Origin: Paracoccaceae bacterium
Lineage (GTDB): Bacteria > Pseudomonadota > Alphaproteobacteria > Rhodobacterales > Rhodobacteraceae
Length of the DNA stretch: 42,262 nucleotides
Direction: 5' to 3'
Assembly: GCA_028749255.1 (NCBI GenBank)
Contig: JAQTYE010000005.1
Span: forward strand, 1-42,262
Below are positions 8,275-16,638 of the stretch, piece by piece. The position numbers and the translations under genes were made by a program. Numbering within the stretch: the first letter of the stretch is position 1; the number at the start of each line of letters is the position of its first letter. The notes under the pieces are model-generated. The model was not told the origin of the DNA. It made no database searches and was given only the letters and a program-made list of their open reading frames with translations.

Positions 8275-8291
8275 CCAGGAGGCCCCCGTTC

Positions 8292-10730
8292 GTGACCGAC
8301 ATCGCTTCGTTCTGGAAAGGCTCACGCGATCATGCGCGTGTCCGGCGCCGTCAGGACGCGGGGGGGATGGACGTGACGCGTGTCGCCCTGCTGGCCATGT
8401 TACTGCTGGGGGCGGTCCATCCCGCGCTGTGGCAAAACCTGGCCGCGACGCCCTATCTGATCGGCCTGACTGCCGCGATGATCGTGTTCGGGCTGGTGCG
8501 CCCCGGTGCGGCCCGTCTGTTGGGTGTGGCGGCGGCGCTGGCGTCAGGGCTTGGTCTGGTGCTGATCGAAAGCGCGCAGCTTGGCCTCGAGACCGGGATC
8601 GGCTGTGTGCTGTATCTGGCGGGGATCGTGGTTGGCTGGGCGGTGATCGGCACCGAGCGTTGGCTGCCGTCTCTGGGCCGGATCGGAGATCGCAGCAACT
8701 TTGTGGGGTTTGCCGTGCGCTGGCAGTTCCTTGTCACCTCTACTCTTGTCGTGCAGCTTCTGCTGCTGATGAGTGCGCGCACGACAGTCCATCTGACCGA
8801 TCTGCTGCATGCGGAACTGGCGGGTCTGTTGATCTTGACGTTGCTGCATTTTGCCCGGATCGGCCTGATGTCAGCGCCCGCACCGGGCACCGGGCGGTCG
8901 CTGCGCACGCATCTGTTGACGCTGCTGGGGGCGGCGATCGTCGCGCTGCAAATTCTGGGCCTTGCCGGGGTGATCCCGGTCAGCTGGGTGACGATGACCT
9001 CGGTCACGCTGCTCGTCTGCCTGTTGCCGGTTGTGATTATTCTGGGCGTCTTGCGCAGCGCGATGGGGGTGGCGATTGTCACCGCTGCGCTGAGCGGGTC
9101 GGTCCTGTCTGGCATCGCCAACGCCCAGACGCTCTGGCCTGACGAAGCCACCAATCTGGGCCTGTTGATCATCCTGTTCACGCTGATCAGCCTCGCTGCC
9201 CGGCTGGGCGACTGGCAATCCTCGCGCGAGACGGCCTCTGCGTTGACCGAGCGGTTTCAAGATCAGACGCACAGCTGGATGGTCCGCATTGATTTCGACA
9301 CGCAGACGGTGTTGCTGCCGCTGATGGAAACCGAACGGCGGCGCGATGTGAGCTTTGCCGGGTTCTTCCACACCACCGATCCTGCGGGGCTGCTGGATTT
9401 CATGAGCCGGATCGAGCGGCGCGCCGAAGAAAGCGGGCTGCCGTTGTTGCCCGAAACCGCGACATTGCATGTGAACATCCCCGGAGAGCCGACGCGCAGC
9501 GTGACGGCCAGTTTATTGTCGGCGGCCCCCGGGCATGCCTGGCTTGCGCTGCGCGGGCATGACGAGAACGAGGATGTCGTGGCCCGGCTGGACCGCGCCG
9601 AAACCAACCTGGCGATGATGCGGATTCGCGAAGAGCGGCTCTTGTCGGTTGCCTCGCATGAGATGCGCACCCCGGTCACAATTCTGTCGATGCTTGTCGA
9701 AGAACTGAAATCCGGGGCAGACTGGCGCGAGGTGGAATTCAGCTTCGACACGTCGCTGGCGCGGCTGGGCGGTATTCTGGATGATTTGCGTGTTGCAGGC
9801 GCGGGGGCGGAAACGGCCTATGTGTTCACGCTGAACGAGTTGAGCGGGCAGGTGCTGGATGCGTTCAACGGTGCGGCGGCGGCGCAGGGCATGACCATCC
9901 GTCTGGCCTTGTCGGAGCAGTCCAGCAGCACGCCTTTGCGCGCCGACCCTGCGCGGATCGTCATCGCGTTGTCGAAAGTGGTGCATAATGCGATCGTGCA
10001 TTCGCATGGCAAAGAGGTTGTCCTTGGCGCGGTGCTGACCAAAGAAGATGATGTGACGGGGCAGGTGAGCTGGTTCGTCACCGATGACGGGGTGGGGATC
10101 AAGCCCGATCTGCGCGAGAGTCTGTTTGAGCCGTTCACCAGTCGCGAGGAGGCCGGGCTGGGAACGGAACAGGCCGTGGGGCTGGGGCTATATACCGCCC
10201 GCAAGGCGATCCGACTGATGGGGGGGGATATCCGCCTGGAACAGTCCGGCGAGGGCGGCACCGAATTCGTGATCACCCACCCGGTCCGGATCGTCGCCAC
10301 CACAGCAGAGGAAGGGCAGGAGCAGATGATGACGGGAAAAGACGCGATAGGCTATCCTGACCGCTCGGTCTTGCTGGTCGAGGACAACAAGCTTGTCGGA
10401 GAGTTGACCGCGAACCGCCTGCGCCGGATCTTTGGCAAGGTCACATGGGCCGAGACGGGGACCGACGGGCTGCAGATGTTTCGCAAAAATGCGCCCGACA
10501 TGCTGTTCATCGACCAGTTGCTTCCGGGGATGACCGGCAGCGAATTGATCGCGCAGGTGCGTCTGGCAAATCCTAACGTCCCCATCATCGGCGTGACGGC
10601 CTCGACGATGGGATCTGAATGCGAAGTGCTGGAAACAGCCGGGGCCAATATTGCTGTCGAAAAACCGCTGAGCTATGCGCAGCTGCAGATTCTGGTCTCG
10701 GACTTCCTGGGCGAAGCCTCGCAGGGCTGA
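8292..10730 (+). CDS. Membrane-bound hybrid sensor histidine kinase/response regulator
   Basis: An 812-residue protein. The GTG at 8292 is chosen because a perfect AGGAGG (8277-8282) lies 9 nt upstream; a GTG at 8271 overlapping the tadC stop is less well placed. Residues about 25-310 hold some 9-10 hydrophobic segments. A linker (about 315-440) follows. The kinase core begins with the H-box SHEMRTP (His456), then the N-box (VVHNAIVHSHG), G1 (DDGVGIK) and G2 (GLGLYTARKAI). A C-terminal receiver starts with VLLVEDNKLV, has its phospho-acceptor at Asp741 (FIDQLLPGM) and the conserved Lys in VEKPLS. Its position directly after tadC suggests it senses and controls pilus production or surface contact; this is inferred. 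No partner response regulator or DNA-binding output is in the window. Confidence 0.85.
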   Translation: MTDIASFWKGSRDHARVRRRQDAGGMDVTRVALLAMLLLGAVHPALWQNLAATPYLIGLTAAMIVFGLVRPGAARLLGVAAALASGLGLVLIESAQLGLETGIGCVLYLAGIVVGWAVIGTERWLPSLGRIGDRSNFVGFAVRWQFLVTSTLVVQLLLLMSARTTVHLTDLLHAELAGLLILTLLHFARIGLMSAPAPGTGRSLRTHLLTLLGAAIVALQILGLAGVIPVSWVTMTSVTLLVCLLPVVIILGVLRSAMGVAIVTAALSGSVLSGIANAQTLWPDEATNLGLLIILFTLISLAARLGDWQSSRETASALTERFQDQTHSWMVRIDFDTQTVLLPLMETERRRDVSFAGFFHTTDPAGLLDFMSRIERRAEESGLPLLPETATLHVNIPGEPTRSVTASLLSAAPGHAWLALRGHDENEDVVARLDRAETNLAMMRIREERLLSVASHEMRTPVTILSMLVEELKSGADWREVEFSFDTSLARLGGILDDLRVAGAGAETAYVFTLNELSGQVLDAFNGAAAAQGMTIRLALSEQSSSTPLRADPARIVIALSKVVHNAIVHSHGKEVVLGAVLTKEDDVTGQVSWFVTDDGVGIKPDLRESLFEPFTSREEAGLGTEQAVGLGLYTARKAIRLMGGDIRLEQSGEGGTEFVITHPVRIVATTAEEGQEQMMTGKDAIGYPDRSVLLVEDNKLVGELTANRLRRIFGKVTWAETGTDGLQMFRKNAPDMLFIDQLLPGMTGSELIAQVRLANPNVPIIGVTASTMGSECEVLETAGANIAVEKPLSYAQLQILVSDFLGEASQG

Positions 10731-11151
10731 AGTCATGTCGATGTCAGGGTCCATTGTCTGAAACCGCGCGGACAGCGCCCCTCGGCGCGCGATGTTGATC
10801 ATCCGGGTGTCAGATCACATCTAGGCTGCTGTCCTGGACAGTTTTACAGCGCTTGGTGTCCCGCGTTCCGCTGCCGTGGGCTAAATCCCACTGCGGGCAG
10901 TTCAGCCTCGGTGTCGTTTGTGAAAGAAAATCAATCCGCTGTGTACCCTCGCCGCCAAGCCGCCCGTCTTGATGTGGCCCGCCGATGAAGGGGCGTGCGG
11001 GGCTGTGCAAGGGGACAGTGCGCGCATCCGTGCACAACAGAACCGAAACCTCTGTGCAACAGCCCGAATGGCGATGCTGCGGCATGTTGCCCCGCGCAAA
11101 TATCTGTGGCAAAACCTCGGGCAGGCACATCCAGACTGAAGAGTTCAGAAC
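10731..11151. other. 421-bp intergenic region with inverted repeats, no clear gene
   Basis: The region between the hybrid kinase and the methyltransferase gene holds no convincing coding frame. It contains a palindrome CTGTCC-T-GGACAG (10829-10841) and a hairpin-like element CTGCC-GTGGG-ctaaat-CCCAC with outer arm GGCAG (10871-10900). GTGCA-rich direct repeats occur around 11004-11066. A weak plus-strand frame (10985-11182) overlaps the methyltransferase start and is not credible. It could hold a small RNA or a regulated promoter for the next gene. Confidence 0.45.
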
Positions 11152-11802
11152 ATGCAAGATTTCGCCACGCGCCGCACCATGATGGTGGATACGCAGGTCC
11201 GCCCCAATGACGTGACGAAATTTCCGATCATCGAGGCCATGTTGAGTGTGCCGCGCGAGGAATTCGTGCCGGCCGCCCGCGGTGAGGCAGCCTATGTCGG
11301 CGAGAATGTTGAAATCGCGCCGGGTCGCGTTCTGCTGGAGCCGCGCAATTTCGCCAAGATGCTGGACGCGCTGGATATTCAGCCGACTGATCTGGTGCTC
11401 GATATTGGCTGCGGTCTGGGCTATTCGGCGGCCGTGATCGCGCGCATGGCCGAGGCTGTGGTCGCGCTGGAAGAAGATGGGCTGGCCGCTCAGGCCGAGG
11501 CCACGCTGGCGCAGGCCGGCGCCGACAACGCGGCTGTGGTTGCAGGTGATCTGGCTGCAGGTTCGGCCAAGCATGGCCCGTATGACGCGATCATCATTGA
11601 AGGCGCGGTCGAAACCGTGCCTGACGCAATTCTGGCGCAGCTCAAAGAGGGCGGGCGGATTGCGGCGCTGTTCATGGAAAATGCGCTTGGCACTGTGCGT
11701 ATTGGTCACAAGATCGACGGCGAGTTGAGCTGGCGTTACGCATTTAACGCAGCGGCACCCTTGCTGCCGGGCTTTGCTGCGGCAAAAGGTTTCGTGCTCT
11801 GA
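11152..11802 (+). CDS. PCMT-family SAM-dependent methyltransferase
   Basis: A 216-residue protein of the protein-L-isoaspartate O-methyltransferase family. The SAM-binding motif I is [15 protein letters not shown] (about 81-95), and the N-terminal [11 protein letters not shown] and VPREEFVP segments are typical of this family. The region that carries the catalytic TISQP-type motif in true isoaspartyl methyltransferases reads [13 protein letters not shown] here. This subgroup sits immediately upstream of tolC in many alphaproteobacteria, so its real substrate may differ. The spacing to tolC is 120 bp, enough for a separate promoter. Confidence 0.75.
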   Translation: MQDFATRRTMMVDTQVRPNDVTKFPIIEAMLSVPREEFVPAARGEAAYVGENVEIAPGRVLLEPRNFAKMLDALDIQPTDLVLDIGCGLGYSAAVIARMAEAVVALEEDGLAAQAEATLAQAGADNAAVVAGDLAAGSAKHGPYDAIIIEGAVETVPDAILAQLKEGGRIAALFMENALGTVRIGHKIDGELSWRYAFNAAAPLLPGFAAAKGFVL

Positions 11803-11922
11803 TCCGCAGTTCGCGGTATCAGGGTCATATAGACGGAAGTGAATGTTTTGGCCGTTAGACAGCGGCCCGAGCTGTGAACCGCCACAGAAGCGGGCCAGCG
11901 CAGATGCAATGAGGAACCAGGC

Positions 11923-13299
11923 ATGACCCGCAAGACCCTGAAACCATTCGTGTTCGCAGCCATGGCCGCGGTTGGCCTGATGACTGCCCCACTGGCTGTC
12001 AGCGCAGAATCGCTCGCCGATGCGCTGGTCTCGGCCTATCGAAATTCGAACCTGCTGGAGCAGAACCGCGCCACATTGCGCGCCGCAGATGAAGACGTGG
12101 CAGGCGCCGTGGCCGCGCTGCGTCCGGTCCTGCAGTGGACCGCGAATTACGGTTATACCAAAGCCGATCAATACCCGACCGCCGACCGTCGCAGCGCCGC
12201 GCTGACCTTGGCCGCGCAGATGACCCTGTTTGATTTCGGTCGGAACCGGTTGGCGATTGATATGAAAAAAGAGGCCGTGCTGGCAACCCGCGAGGCGCTG
12301 CGCTCGATTGAGCAGGATGTTCTGCTCTCGGCGGTGTCGGCTTATACCAATGTGAAAAGTACCGCTGAACAGGTCAGCATCAACGACAATTCGGTGCGCG
12401 TTCTTAGTGAAGAGCTGAGGGCGACGCAGGACCGGTTCGATGTTGGCGAGGTGACCAAGACCGACGTGTCGCTGGCCGAGGCGCAACTGGCCTCGGCGCG
12501 GGCATCGTTGGCGGCGGCGCGCGGCAACTATCAAATCGCGCGCGAGGCCTACAAGGCCGCCGTGGGCCACTACCCGACCGCTTTGGCTGCGCTGCCCAAG
12601 GCGCCGAAACTGCCGAAGTCGCTGGCCGAGGCGCAGGCGACCGCGCAGCGCAACCATCCTGCGATTAAACAGGTGCAGCATAATGTGACGCTGGCTGATC
12701 TTGGCATCAAGGCTGCTGCAGCCGAACGGATGCCCGAGTTGACCGGTTCGCTGGCGCTGAAAAACGCCGAAGCCGGGGTGACGACGCAAAGCGCCGGGGT
12801 GGAACTGTCACAGACGATCTATGCGGGCGGTGCAATGTCTGCTGCGCATCGTCAGGCGATTGCCGGGCGTGACAAGGCGCGTGCAACGCTGCAACAGACT
12901 GCGGTTGAACTGGCGCAAGGGGCGGCGCAGTCTTGGGCGCTGATCGACGTGTATCGCGCGCAGATCCGCGCCTATGACGAACAGGTCCAGGCCGCCCGCA
13001 TCGCCTATCAAGGCGTCAAGGAAGAGGCGACCCTGGGGGCACGCACCACGCTGGACGTGCTGGACGCAGAGCAGAACCTGCTTGATGCGCAAGCCGCCCG
13101 GATCGACGCCGAAGCCCAGCTGCAGGTAGGGTATTATCAACTTCTTTCGACTATGGGTCTTTTGACGGTAGAAGACCTCAAACTCGGAATCCCGACCTAT
13201 GATCCGGCGGCCTATTACAACGCCGTGCGCAACGCGCCCTCGACCAGTGTCCAAGGTAAAAGCCTTGACCGTGTGCTGCGCACCATCGGCAAGCCCTGA
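11923..13299 (+). CDS. tolC: TolC-family outer membrane efflux/secretion channel
   Basis: A 458-residue protein with a signal peptide (about 1-28, ending VSA-ES). Two OEP repeats follow: the first includes ATQDRFDVGEVTKTDVSLAEAQLASA, broken here as ATQDRFDVGEV and TKTDVSLAEAQL; the second has KEEATLGARTTLDVLDAEQNL. These are the helical hairpins of the trimeric TolC tunnel. TolC is the outer-membrane part of multidrug pumps and type I secretion systems; it is therefore a possible exit for the adhesin-like protein at 1-1306, though no dedicated type I ABC/adaptor pair is in the window. GGAA-type ribosome site precedes the ATG. An 8-bp hairpin overlaps the stop codon (13289-13308). Confidence 0.92.
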   Translation: MTRKTLKPFVFAAMAAVGLMTAPLAVSAESLADALVSAYRNSNLLEQNRATLRAADEDVAGAVAALRPVLQWTANYGYTKADQYPTADRRSAALTLAAQMTLFDFGRNRLAIDMKKEAVLATREALRSIEQDVLLSAVSAYTNVKSTAEQVSINDNSVRVLSEELRATQDRFDVGEVTKTDVSLAEAQLASARASLAAARGNYQIAREAYKAAVGHYPTALAALPKAPKLPKSLAEAQATAQRNHPAIKQVQHNVTLADLGIKAAAAERMPELTGSLALKNAEAGVTTQSAGVELSQTIYAGGAMSAAHRQAIAGRDKARATLQQTAVELAQGAAQSWALIDVYRAQIRAYDEQVQAARIAYQGVKEEATLGARTTLDVLDAEQNLLDAQAARIDAEAQLQVGYYQLLSTMGLLTVEDLKLGIPTYDPAAYYNAVRNAPSTSVQGKSLDRVLRTIGKP

Positions 13300-13431
13300 G
13301 GGGCTTGCTCCGCTGCGGCACTGTCGTCGCGGGGCATGTCTTTCTCTGGGGGCTTCCGGGCGGGCACAGACGCGGGCTGACTGTGGGCTAGGGGCTAGAC
13401 AGGTCGGCCGCTGGGCCGCAGGATGGGGGGT

Positions 13432-14631
13432 ATGATGTCCGAGCGCGGAACCCAAATCGAAATCGAAGATGTGCTGTCCTCGATCCGGCGTCTTGTTTCA
13501 CAAGACGCGCCCGCGCCGGTGCGTCCGACAGCCCATCGTGCGCCGCCGCTGGAGGCCACAGTCCCAGTCTCTGCGCCGCCGCCGCGTATTTCTGAGGCCG
13601 CCGCGCCAATCCCTGATGATCGTTCTGACGCGGATATCGCGGAGCCGTCCTGTCTGTTGCTGACGCCAGCGTTGCGCATCGAAGACCCCGCGCCTGAACC
13701 CGATGTTGTGGTGGGGGCAGAGCCGCAAACCTCAGCTGATTCCGCACCCGTTTCCGAGGATGCCGCGCTGCCAGATGTGCAGGCGGCAAGCCGTGCCGAA
13801 GACGATCTGGACGCTGCCTGGGAGCAGGCCGGAGGGGGCACTGACAGCCCCGAAATGATCGTCTCTGAGGAGACGCCGGGCGCCGAGCCCGCCGATTTGG
13901 GCGCGGAACTCGCACGTCTGGAAAATACCATCGCCGAGATGGAAGCCGCAGTGGCCGATAGCGGTGCTGAATTCGAACCTGAAGAGGGCGATCCCTTCGA
14001 GGTGGAGGGTGACGTTGCATTGAGCAACCTGCCCGAAGACTTTGCAAGTGACACGCCCGCAGACCCAGGGGCGGAGCCGGACGTGCTTGCCAATGCCGGG
14101 GCGGCAGAGGGTGATTTGGGCGAGGGGGACGCGGATGTGGACGATCTGATGAAGAACGCGGCTGCAGAGGCGGAAGACCTCGGGGCGGCACCGTCCGATG
14201 CTTCGGTCGATGCGCCGCCCGAGTTGCTTGTGCCCGAGGGTGAGGTCTGGGACGCGGGTGACGCGCTCGATTGGTCCGATGCCGAGGCGCCCGAGGTTCC
14301 GGCGGCAGAAGGGCCGCGCCGTCTGCATCTGCGCGACGCGCAAGAGACCCCGGAAGAGCCCGAGCAGTTGCGTTCCAGCTATGACGCGCTGCGCGAAGAG
14401 ATGGCACTGGGGGATGCGCTGGAAGAAGAGGCGCTGGCCGAGTTGCAGGGGGACCCGGAGTTTTCCGGCGCAGAGGCCGGGTTGCTGGACGAAGAGATGC
14501 TGCGCGTCTTGGTCGCCGAGCTGATCCGCAAGGAATTGCAGGGAACGCTGGGCGAACGCATCACCCGCAATGTACGCAAACTGGTGCGCCGCGAGATTCA
14601 GCGTGCGTTGATGGCGCGCGATTACGAATAA
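13432..14631 (+). CDS. popZ: PopZ-like (DUF2497-type) acidic polar organiser protein
   Basis: About 399 residues, strongly acidic and Ala/Pro/Glu-rich. The ends carry the conserved parts: an N-terminal helix IEIEDVLSSIRRLVSQD, matching the EILASIRRI motif of PopZ, and a C-terminal helical region (LVAELIRKELQGTL, NVRKLVRREIQRAL) resembling its oligomerisation domain. The long middle looks disordered. The position after pcm and tolC is the conserved alphaproteobacterial popZ place (recalled gene order tolC-popZ-valS). PopZ forms pole condensates that bind ParB and cell-cycle proteins. The start is uncertain among ATGs at 13423, 13432 and 13435; AGGA at 13420-13423 lies 8 nt before 13432. The middle is much longer than in Caulobacter PopZ. 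Confidence 0.65.
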   Translation: MMSERGTQIEIEDVLSSIRRLVSQDAPAPVRPTAHRAPPLEATVPVSAPPPRISEAAAPIPDDRSDADIAEPSCLLLTPALRIEDPAPEPDVVVGAEPQTSADSAPVSEDAALPDVQAASRAEDDLDAAWEQAGGGTDSPEMIVSEETPGAEPADLGAELARLENTIAEMEAAVADSGAEFEPEEGDPFEVEGDVALSNLPEDFASDTPADPGAEPDVLANAGAAEGDLGEGDADVDDLMKNAAAEAEDLGAAPSDASVDAPPELLVPEGEVWDAGDALDWSDAEAPEVPAAEGPRRLHLRDAQETPEEPEQLRSSYDALREEMALGDALEEEALAELQGDPEFSGAEAGLLDEEMLRVLVAELIRKELQGTLGERITRNVRKLVRREIQRALMARDYE

Positions 14632-14670
14632 GCGGCAGCGATCAGGCAAGTCAGGTGCAGGATTGAAAAA

Positions 14671-14704
14671 CAAAAGGCGCGCCCGGGGGCGCGCCTTTTG
14701 TTTA
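14671..14704. terminator. Strong bidirectional terminator
   Basis: A 12-bp perfect stem (14671-14682 with 14689-14700) begins CAAAAGG and ends CCTTTTG, with T-runs on both strands. It separates the convergent PopZ-like and DUF6280-type genes. Confidence 0.9.
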
Positions 14705-14722
14705 AACCGTTGCTGCCGGGTC

Positions 14723-15043
14723 TTAGGCGGCTTCGGCCTCTTCTGCGGCCATCCGGCGTTCGCTTTCCTCGCGCGACAATGCCACCGAGGTGCGCACGCC
14801 TTTCGAGACGAATTCCATCAGCCCTTTTACCACGCGCTCGTTCGGGTCGATCCCGGCGCAAGACAGCACCTCGCGACCGTCGCGCGAACGCGCCCACCGG
14901 GCAATCTGCTCGGGGCCGTTACCGTATTTCTTGTCATCGGCAATCGCGTCATCCAATGCAGCAAGCACGACAGCAGCGAACAGCTTGCGCGCCCTCTGGC
15001 CTTGCTCATAGTTGAATGCGGAGCCGTCAACGAAATCGCGCAT
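14723..15043 (-). CDS. Conserved hypothetical protein, DUF6280 type
   Basis: A 106-residue protein beginning MRDFVDGSAFNYEQGQRA, a sequence I recognise as a very conserved small family of the Rhodobacteraceae. AAGGACGG lies upstream of the ATG at 15043; an earlier in-frame ATG at 15091 lacks such a site. The central part (RKLFAAVVLAALDDAIAD, GPEQIARWARSRDGREVLSC) suggests a helical globular protein, and the tail is Glu/Ala-rich. No function is known to me. It is divergent from efp and shares a 214-bp upstream region with it. Confidence 0.75.
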   Translation of the reverse strand: MRDFVDGSAFNYEQGQRARKLFAAVVLAALDDAIADDKKYGNGPEQIARWARSRDGREVLSCAGIDPNERVVKGLMEFVSKGVRTSVALSREESERRMAAEEAEAA

Positions 15044-15183
15044 TATTCCGTCCTTTTTTATTGCTCTTGCGTTTCCTGGCGTGCGGGCCATGTAGGGCGC
15101 TTCGCCTCCGATTCGATATGGCCCCTAAGTCATTGCAGATATGCGTTTGGCGCATGGCTTGTGCGGGGTCTACCGTATCTAGT

Positions 15184-15214
15184 TTGCTTGCCAGGGGGCA
15201 GTCGCGCATATATA
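15184..15214 (+). promoter_or_regulatory. Probable promoter of efp
   Basis: A TATATA (15209-15214) preceded by TTGCTT (15184-15189, 19-bp spacing) or CTTGCC (15187-15192, 16-bp spacing) lies 43 bp before the EF-P start codon. It was judged by eye. Confidence 0.4.
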
Positions 15215-15257
15215 GGTGCGCAGCTTTTCCAATCAACCCAACCCGCAGGGAAATCCC

Positions 15258-15821
15258 ATGCCTAAGATTAACGGCAACGAAATCAAACCGGGCTATATCA
15301 TCGAGCATGACAAAGGCCTGTGGGCGGCGGTCAAGGTGAACCATGTCAAGCCGGGCAAAGGCGGGGCATTTGCACAGGTCGAGCTGAAGAACCTGCGCGA
15401 CGGGCGCAAGCTGAACGAACGCTTCCGCTCGGAAGACAAGATTGATCAGGTCTCGCTCGAGACCAAAGACCAGCAATTCCTGTACGAAACCGATGGAAAT
15501 CTGGTGTTCATGGACACCGAGACCTTCGAACAGGTTGAAATTGATGCCGAACTTCTGGGCGAGCGTCGCGCTTTCCTGCAAGACGGGATGACGGCGGCGG
15601 TCGAGTATTACGGTGACGAGGCGCTGAACGTGAAACTGCCGCAGAAGGTGGTCTGCACCATTGTCGAGACCGAGCCGGTGGTGAACGGTCAGACCGCGGC
15701 CAAAAGCTTCAAGCCCGCGATCCTGGACAATGGCGTGCGCGTAATGGTGCCGCCGTTCGTGGGCCAAGGCGAGCGGATCGTCGTGCACACCGAACTGATG
15801 GAATATTCCGAGCGCGCATAA
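15258..15821 (+). CDS. efp: Translation elongation factor P
   Basis: A 187-residue protein, the normal EF-P length, with the KOW-like N-terminal domain, the middle OB domain and the C-terminal OB domain ([18 protein letters not shown]). The loop reads [10 protein letters not shown] with Lys at position 34, the site that is modified in many bacteria. EF-P binds ribosomes stalled at polyproline stretches and restores peptide-bond formation. The start at 15258 follows GCAGGGAAA; an upstream frame start at 15216 is rejected. It is a single gene with its own promoter and terminator. Confidence 0.97.
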   Translation: MPKINGNEIKPGYIIEHDKGLWAAVKVNHVKPGKGGAFAQVELKNLRDGRKLNERFRSEDKIDQVSLETKDQQFLYETDGNLVFMDTETFEQVEIDAELLGERRAFLQDGMTAAVEYYGDEALNVKLPQKVVCTIVETEPVVNGQTAAKSFKPAILDNGVRVMVPPFVGQGERIVVHTELMEYSERA

Positions 15822-15846
15822 CGCACGCAATCGTGAAGAGAAACGG

Positions 15847-15876
15847 GACCGCGCAAATCGCTTTGCGCGGTCTTTT
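15847..15876 (+). terminator. Rho-independent terminator of efp
   Basis: Stem GACCGCGCAAA / TTTGCGCGGTC (15847-15857, 15862-15872) with a TCGC loop, followed by TTTTCT. It reaches the end of the convergent ygfZ gene. Confidence 0.9.
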
Positions 15877-16608
15877 CTATGCCAGCGTCATTTGCGCGCT
15901 GCCCGCCTGCATCGGCCCGGTGGCGCGGTCCAATCGCAGATGCGCAATCGCCCGGCCGCCCGATTGGGTAAATAGCGTGCCGACCACGCGCCCCTCGGCG
16001 GTGATTTCGGTGCCGACCGGGGCCGCGCCGGTGATGGCCACGGTGGTCAGGCCTTTGCGCAGCTCGGTCTTGTGTTTCATCCGCGCGGTGACCTCTTGCC
16101 CGACATAGCAGCCCTTGCGGAAATCGACGCCGTGCAGACGCTCGAACCCGGCTTCGAGGATATAGGTCTCGGGGGTCAGCTCGATCCCGGTTTCGGGGAT
16201 GCAATGGGCGACCCGGATCGCGTCCCAGTCGGTGCCATCATCGCCGCTTTCGGTGCCATACAGCCGCCATCCCAGCGCCGGGTGGCGCGGGTCGGCCACC
16301 GCACCCGCAGGCGCGGGGCCGGTTCCGCGCCGCACCTGCAACGGGCTGGGCGCGATTTGCACATCGGCGCGCAGCTTGTACATCGACAGCCGTTTCACCG
16401 TGGCCGCGGCAATCGGTGTGGCGACATCCAGCAAGATCGCATCGCCGCGCGGAACCAGCAGAAAATCGGCCAGATACTTGCCCTGCGGCGTCAGCAGCGC
16501 CGCATAGACCGGCCCCTGCGCCAGCTGCCGCAGGTCGTTACTGACCAGACCTTGCAGGAAATGCTCACGGTCGGTGCCGGTAATTTCGAAAAGGCTACGT
16601 TCGTTCAT
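15877..16608 (-). CDS. ygfZ: YgfZ/GcvT-family folate-binding protein (Fe-S cluster maintenance)
   Basis: A 243-residue protein beginning MNERSLFEITGTDREHFLQGLVSND (here split: MNERSLFEITG, then DREHFLQGLVSND). The family hallmark KGCYVGQEVTAR is present, with its conserved Cys. YgfZ binds tetrahydrofolate and supports the activity of certain iron-sulfur enzymes. The start at 16608 has GAGGG upstream; an in-frame ATG at 16629 is less likely. It follows the ABC exporter gene by 30 bp and is probably in the same operon. Confidence 0.9.
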   Translation of the reverse strand: MNERSLFEITGTDREHFLQGLVSNDLRQLAQGPVYAALLTPQGKYLADFLLVPRGDAILLDVATPIAAATVKRLSMYKLRADVQIAPSPLQVRRGTGPAPAGAVADPRHPALGWRLYGTESGDDGTDWDAIRVAHCIPETGIELTPETYILEAGFERLHGVDFRKGCYVGQEVTARMKHKTELRKGLTTVAITGAAPVGTEITAEGRVVGTLFTQSGGRAIAHLRLDRATGPMQAGSAQMTLA

Positions 16609-16638
16609 CGGACCCTCGCCTGACGCCATCAGCGCCGC

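Noticed and set aside
10985..11182. 65-residue plus-strand frames before the methyltransferase gene
   Set aside because: They overlap the methyltransferase start, lack ribosome sites and have no protein-like composition.
10810..12789. 659-residue minus-strand frame over the methyltransferase and tolC genes
   Set aside because: Composition is typical of an antisense reading of GC-rich genes; the plus strand carries clear PCMT and TolC families.
13388..14407. 339-residue minus-strand frame over the PopZ-like gene
   Set aside because: Arg/Pro-rich antisense shadow of an acidic, GC-rich gene.
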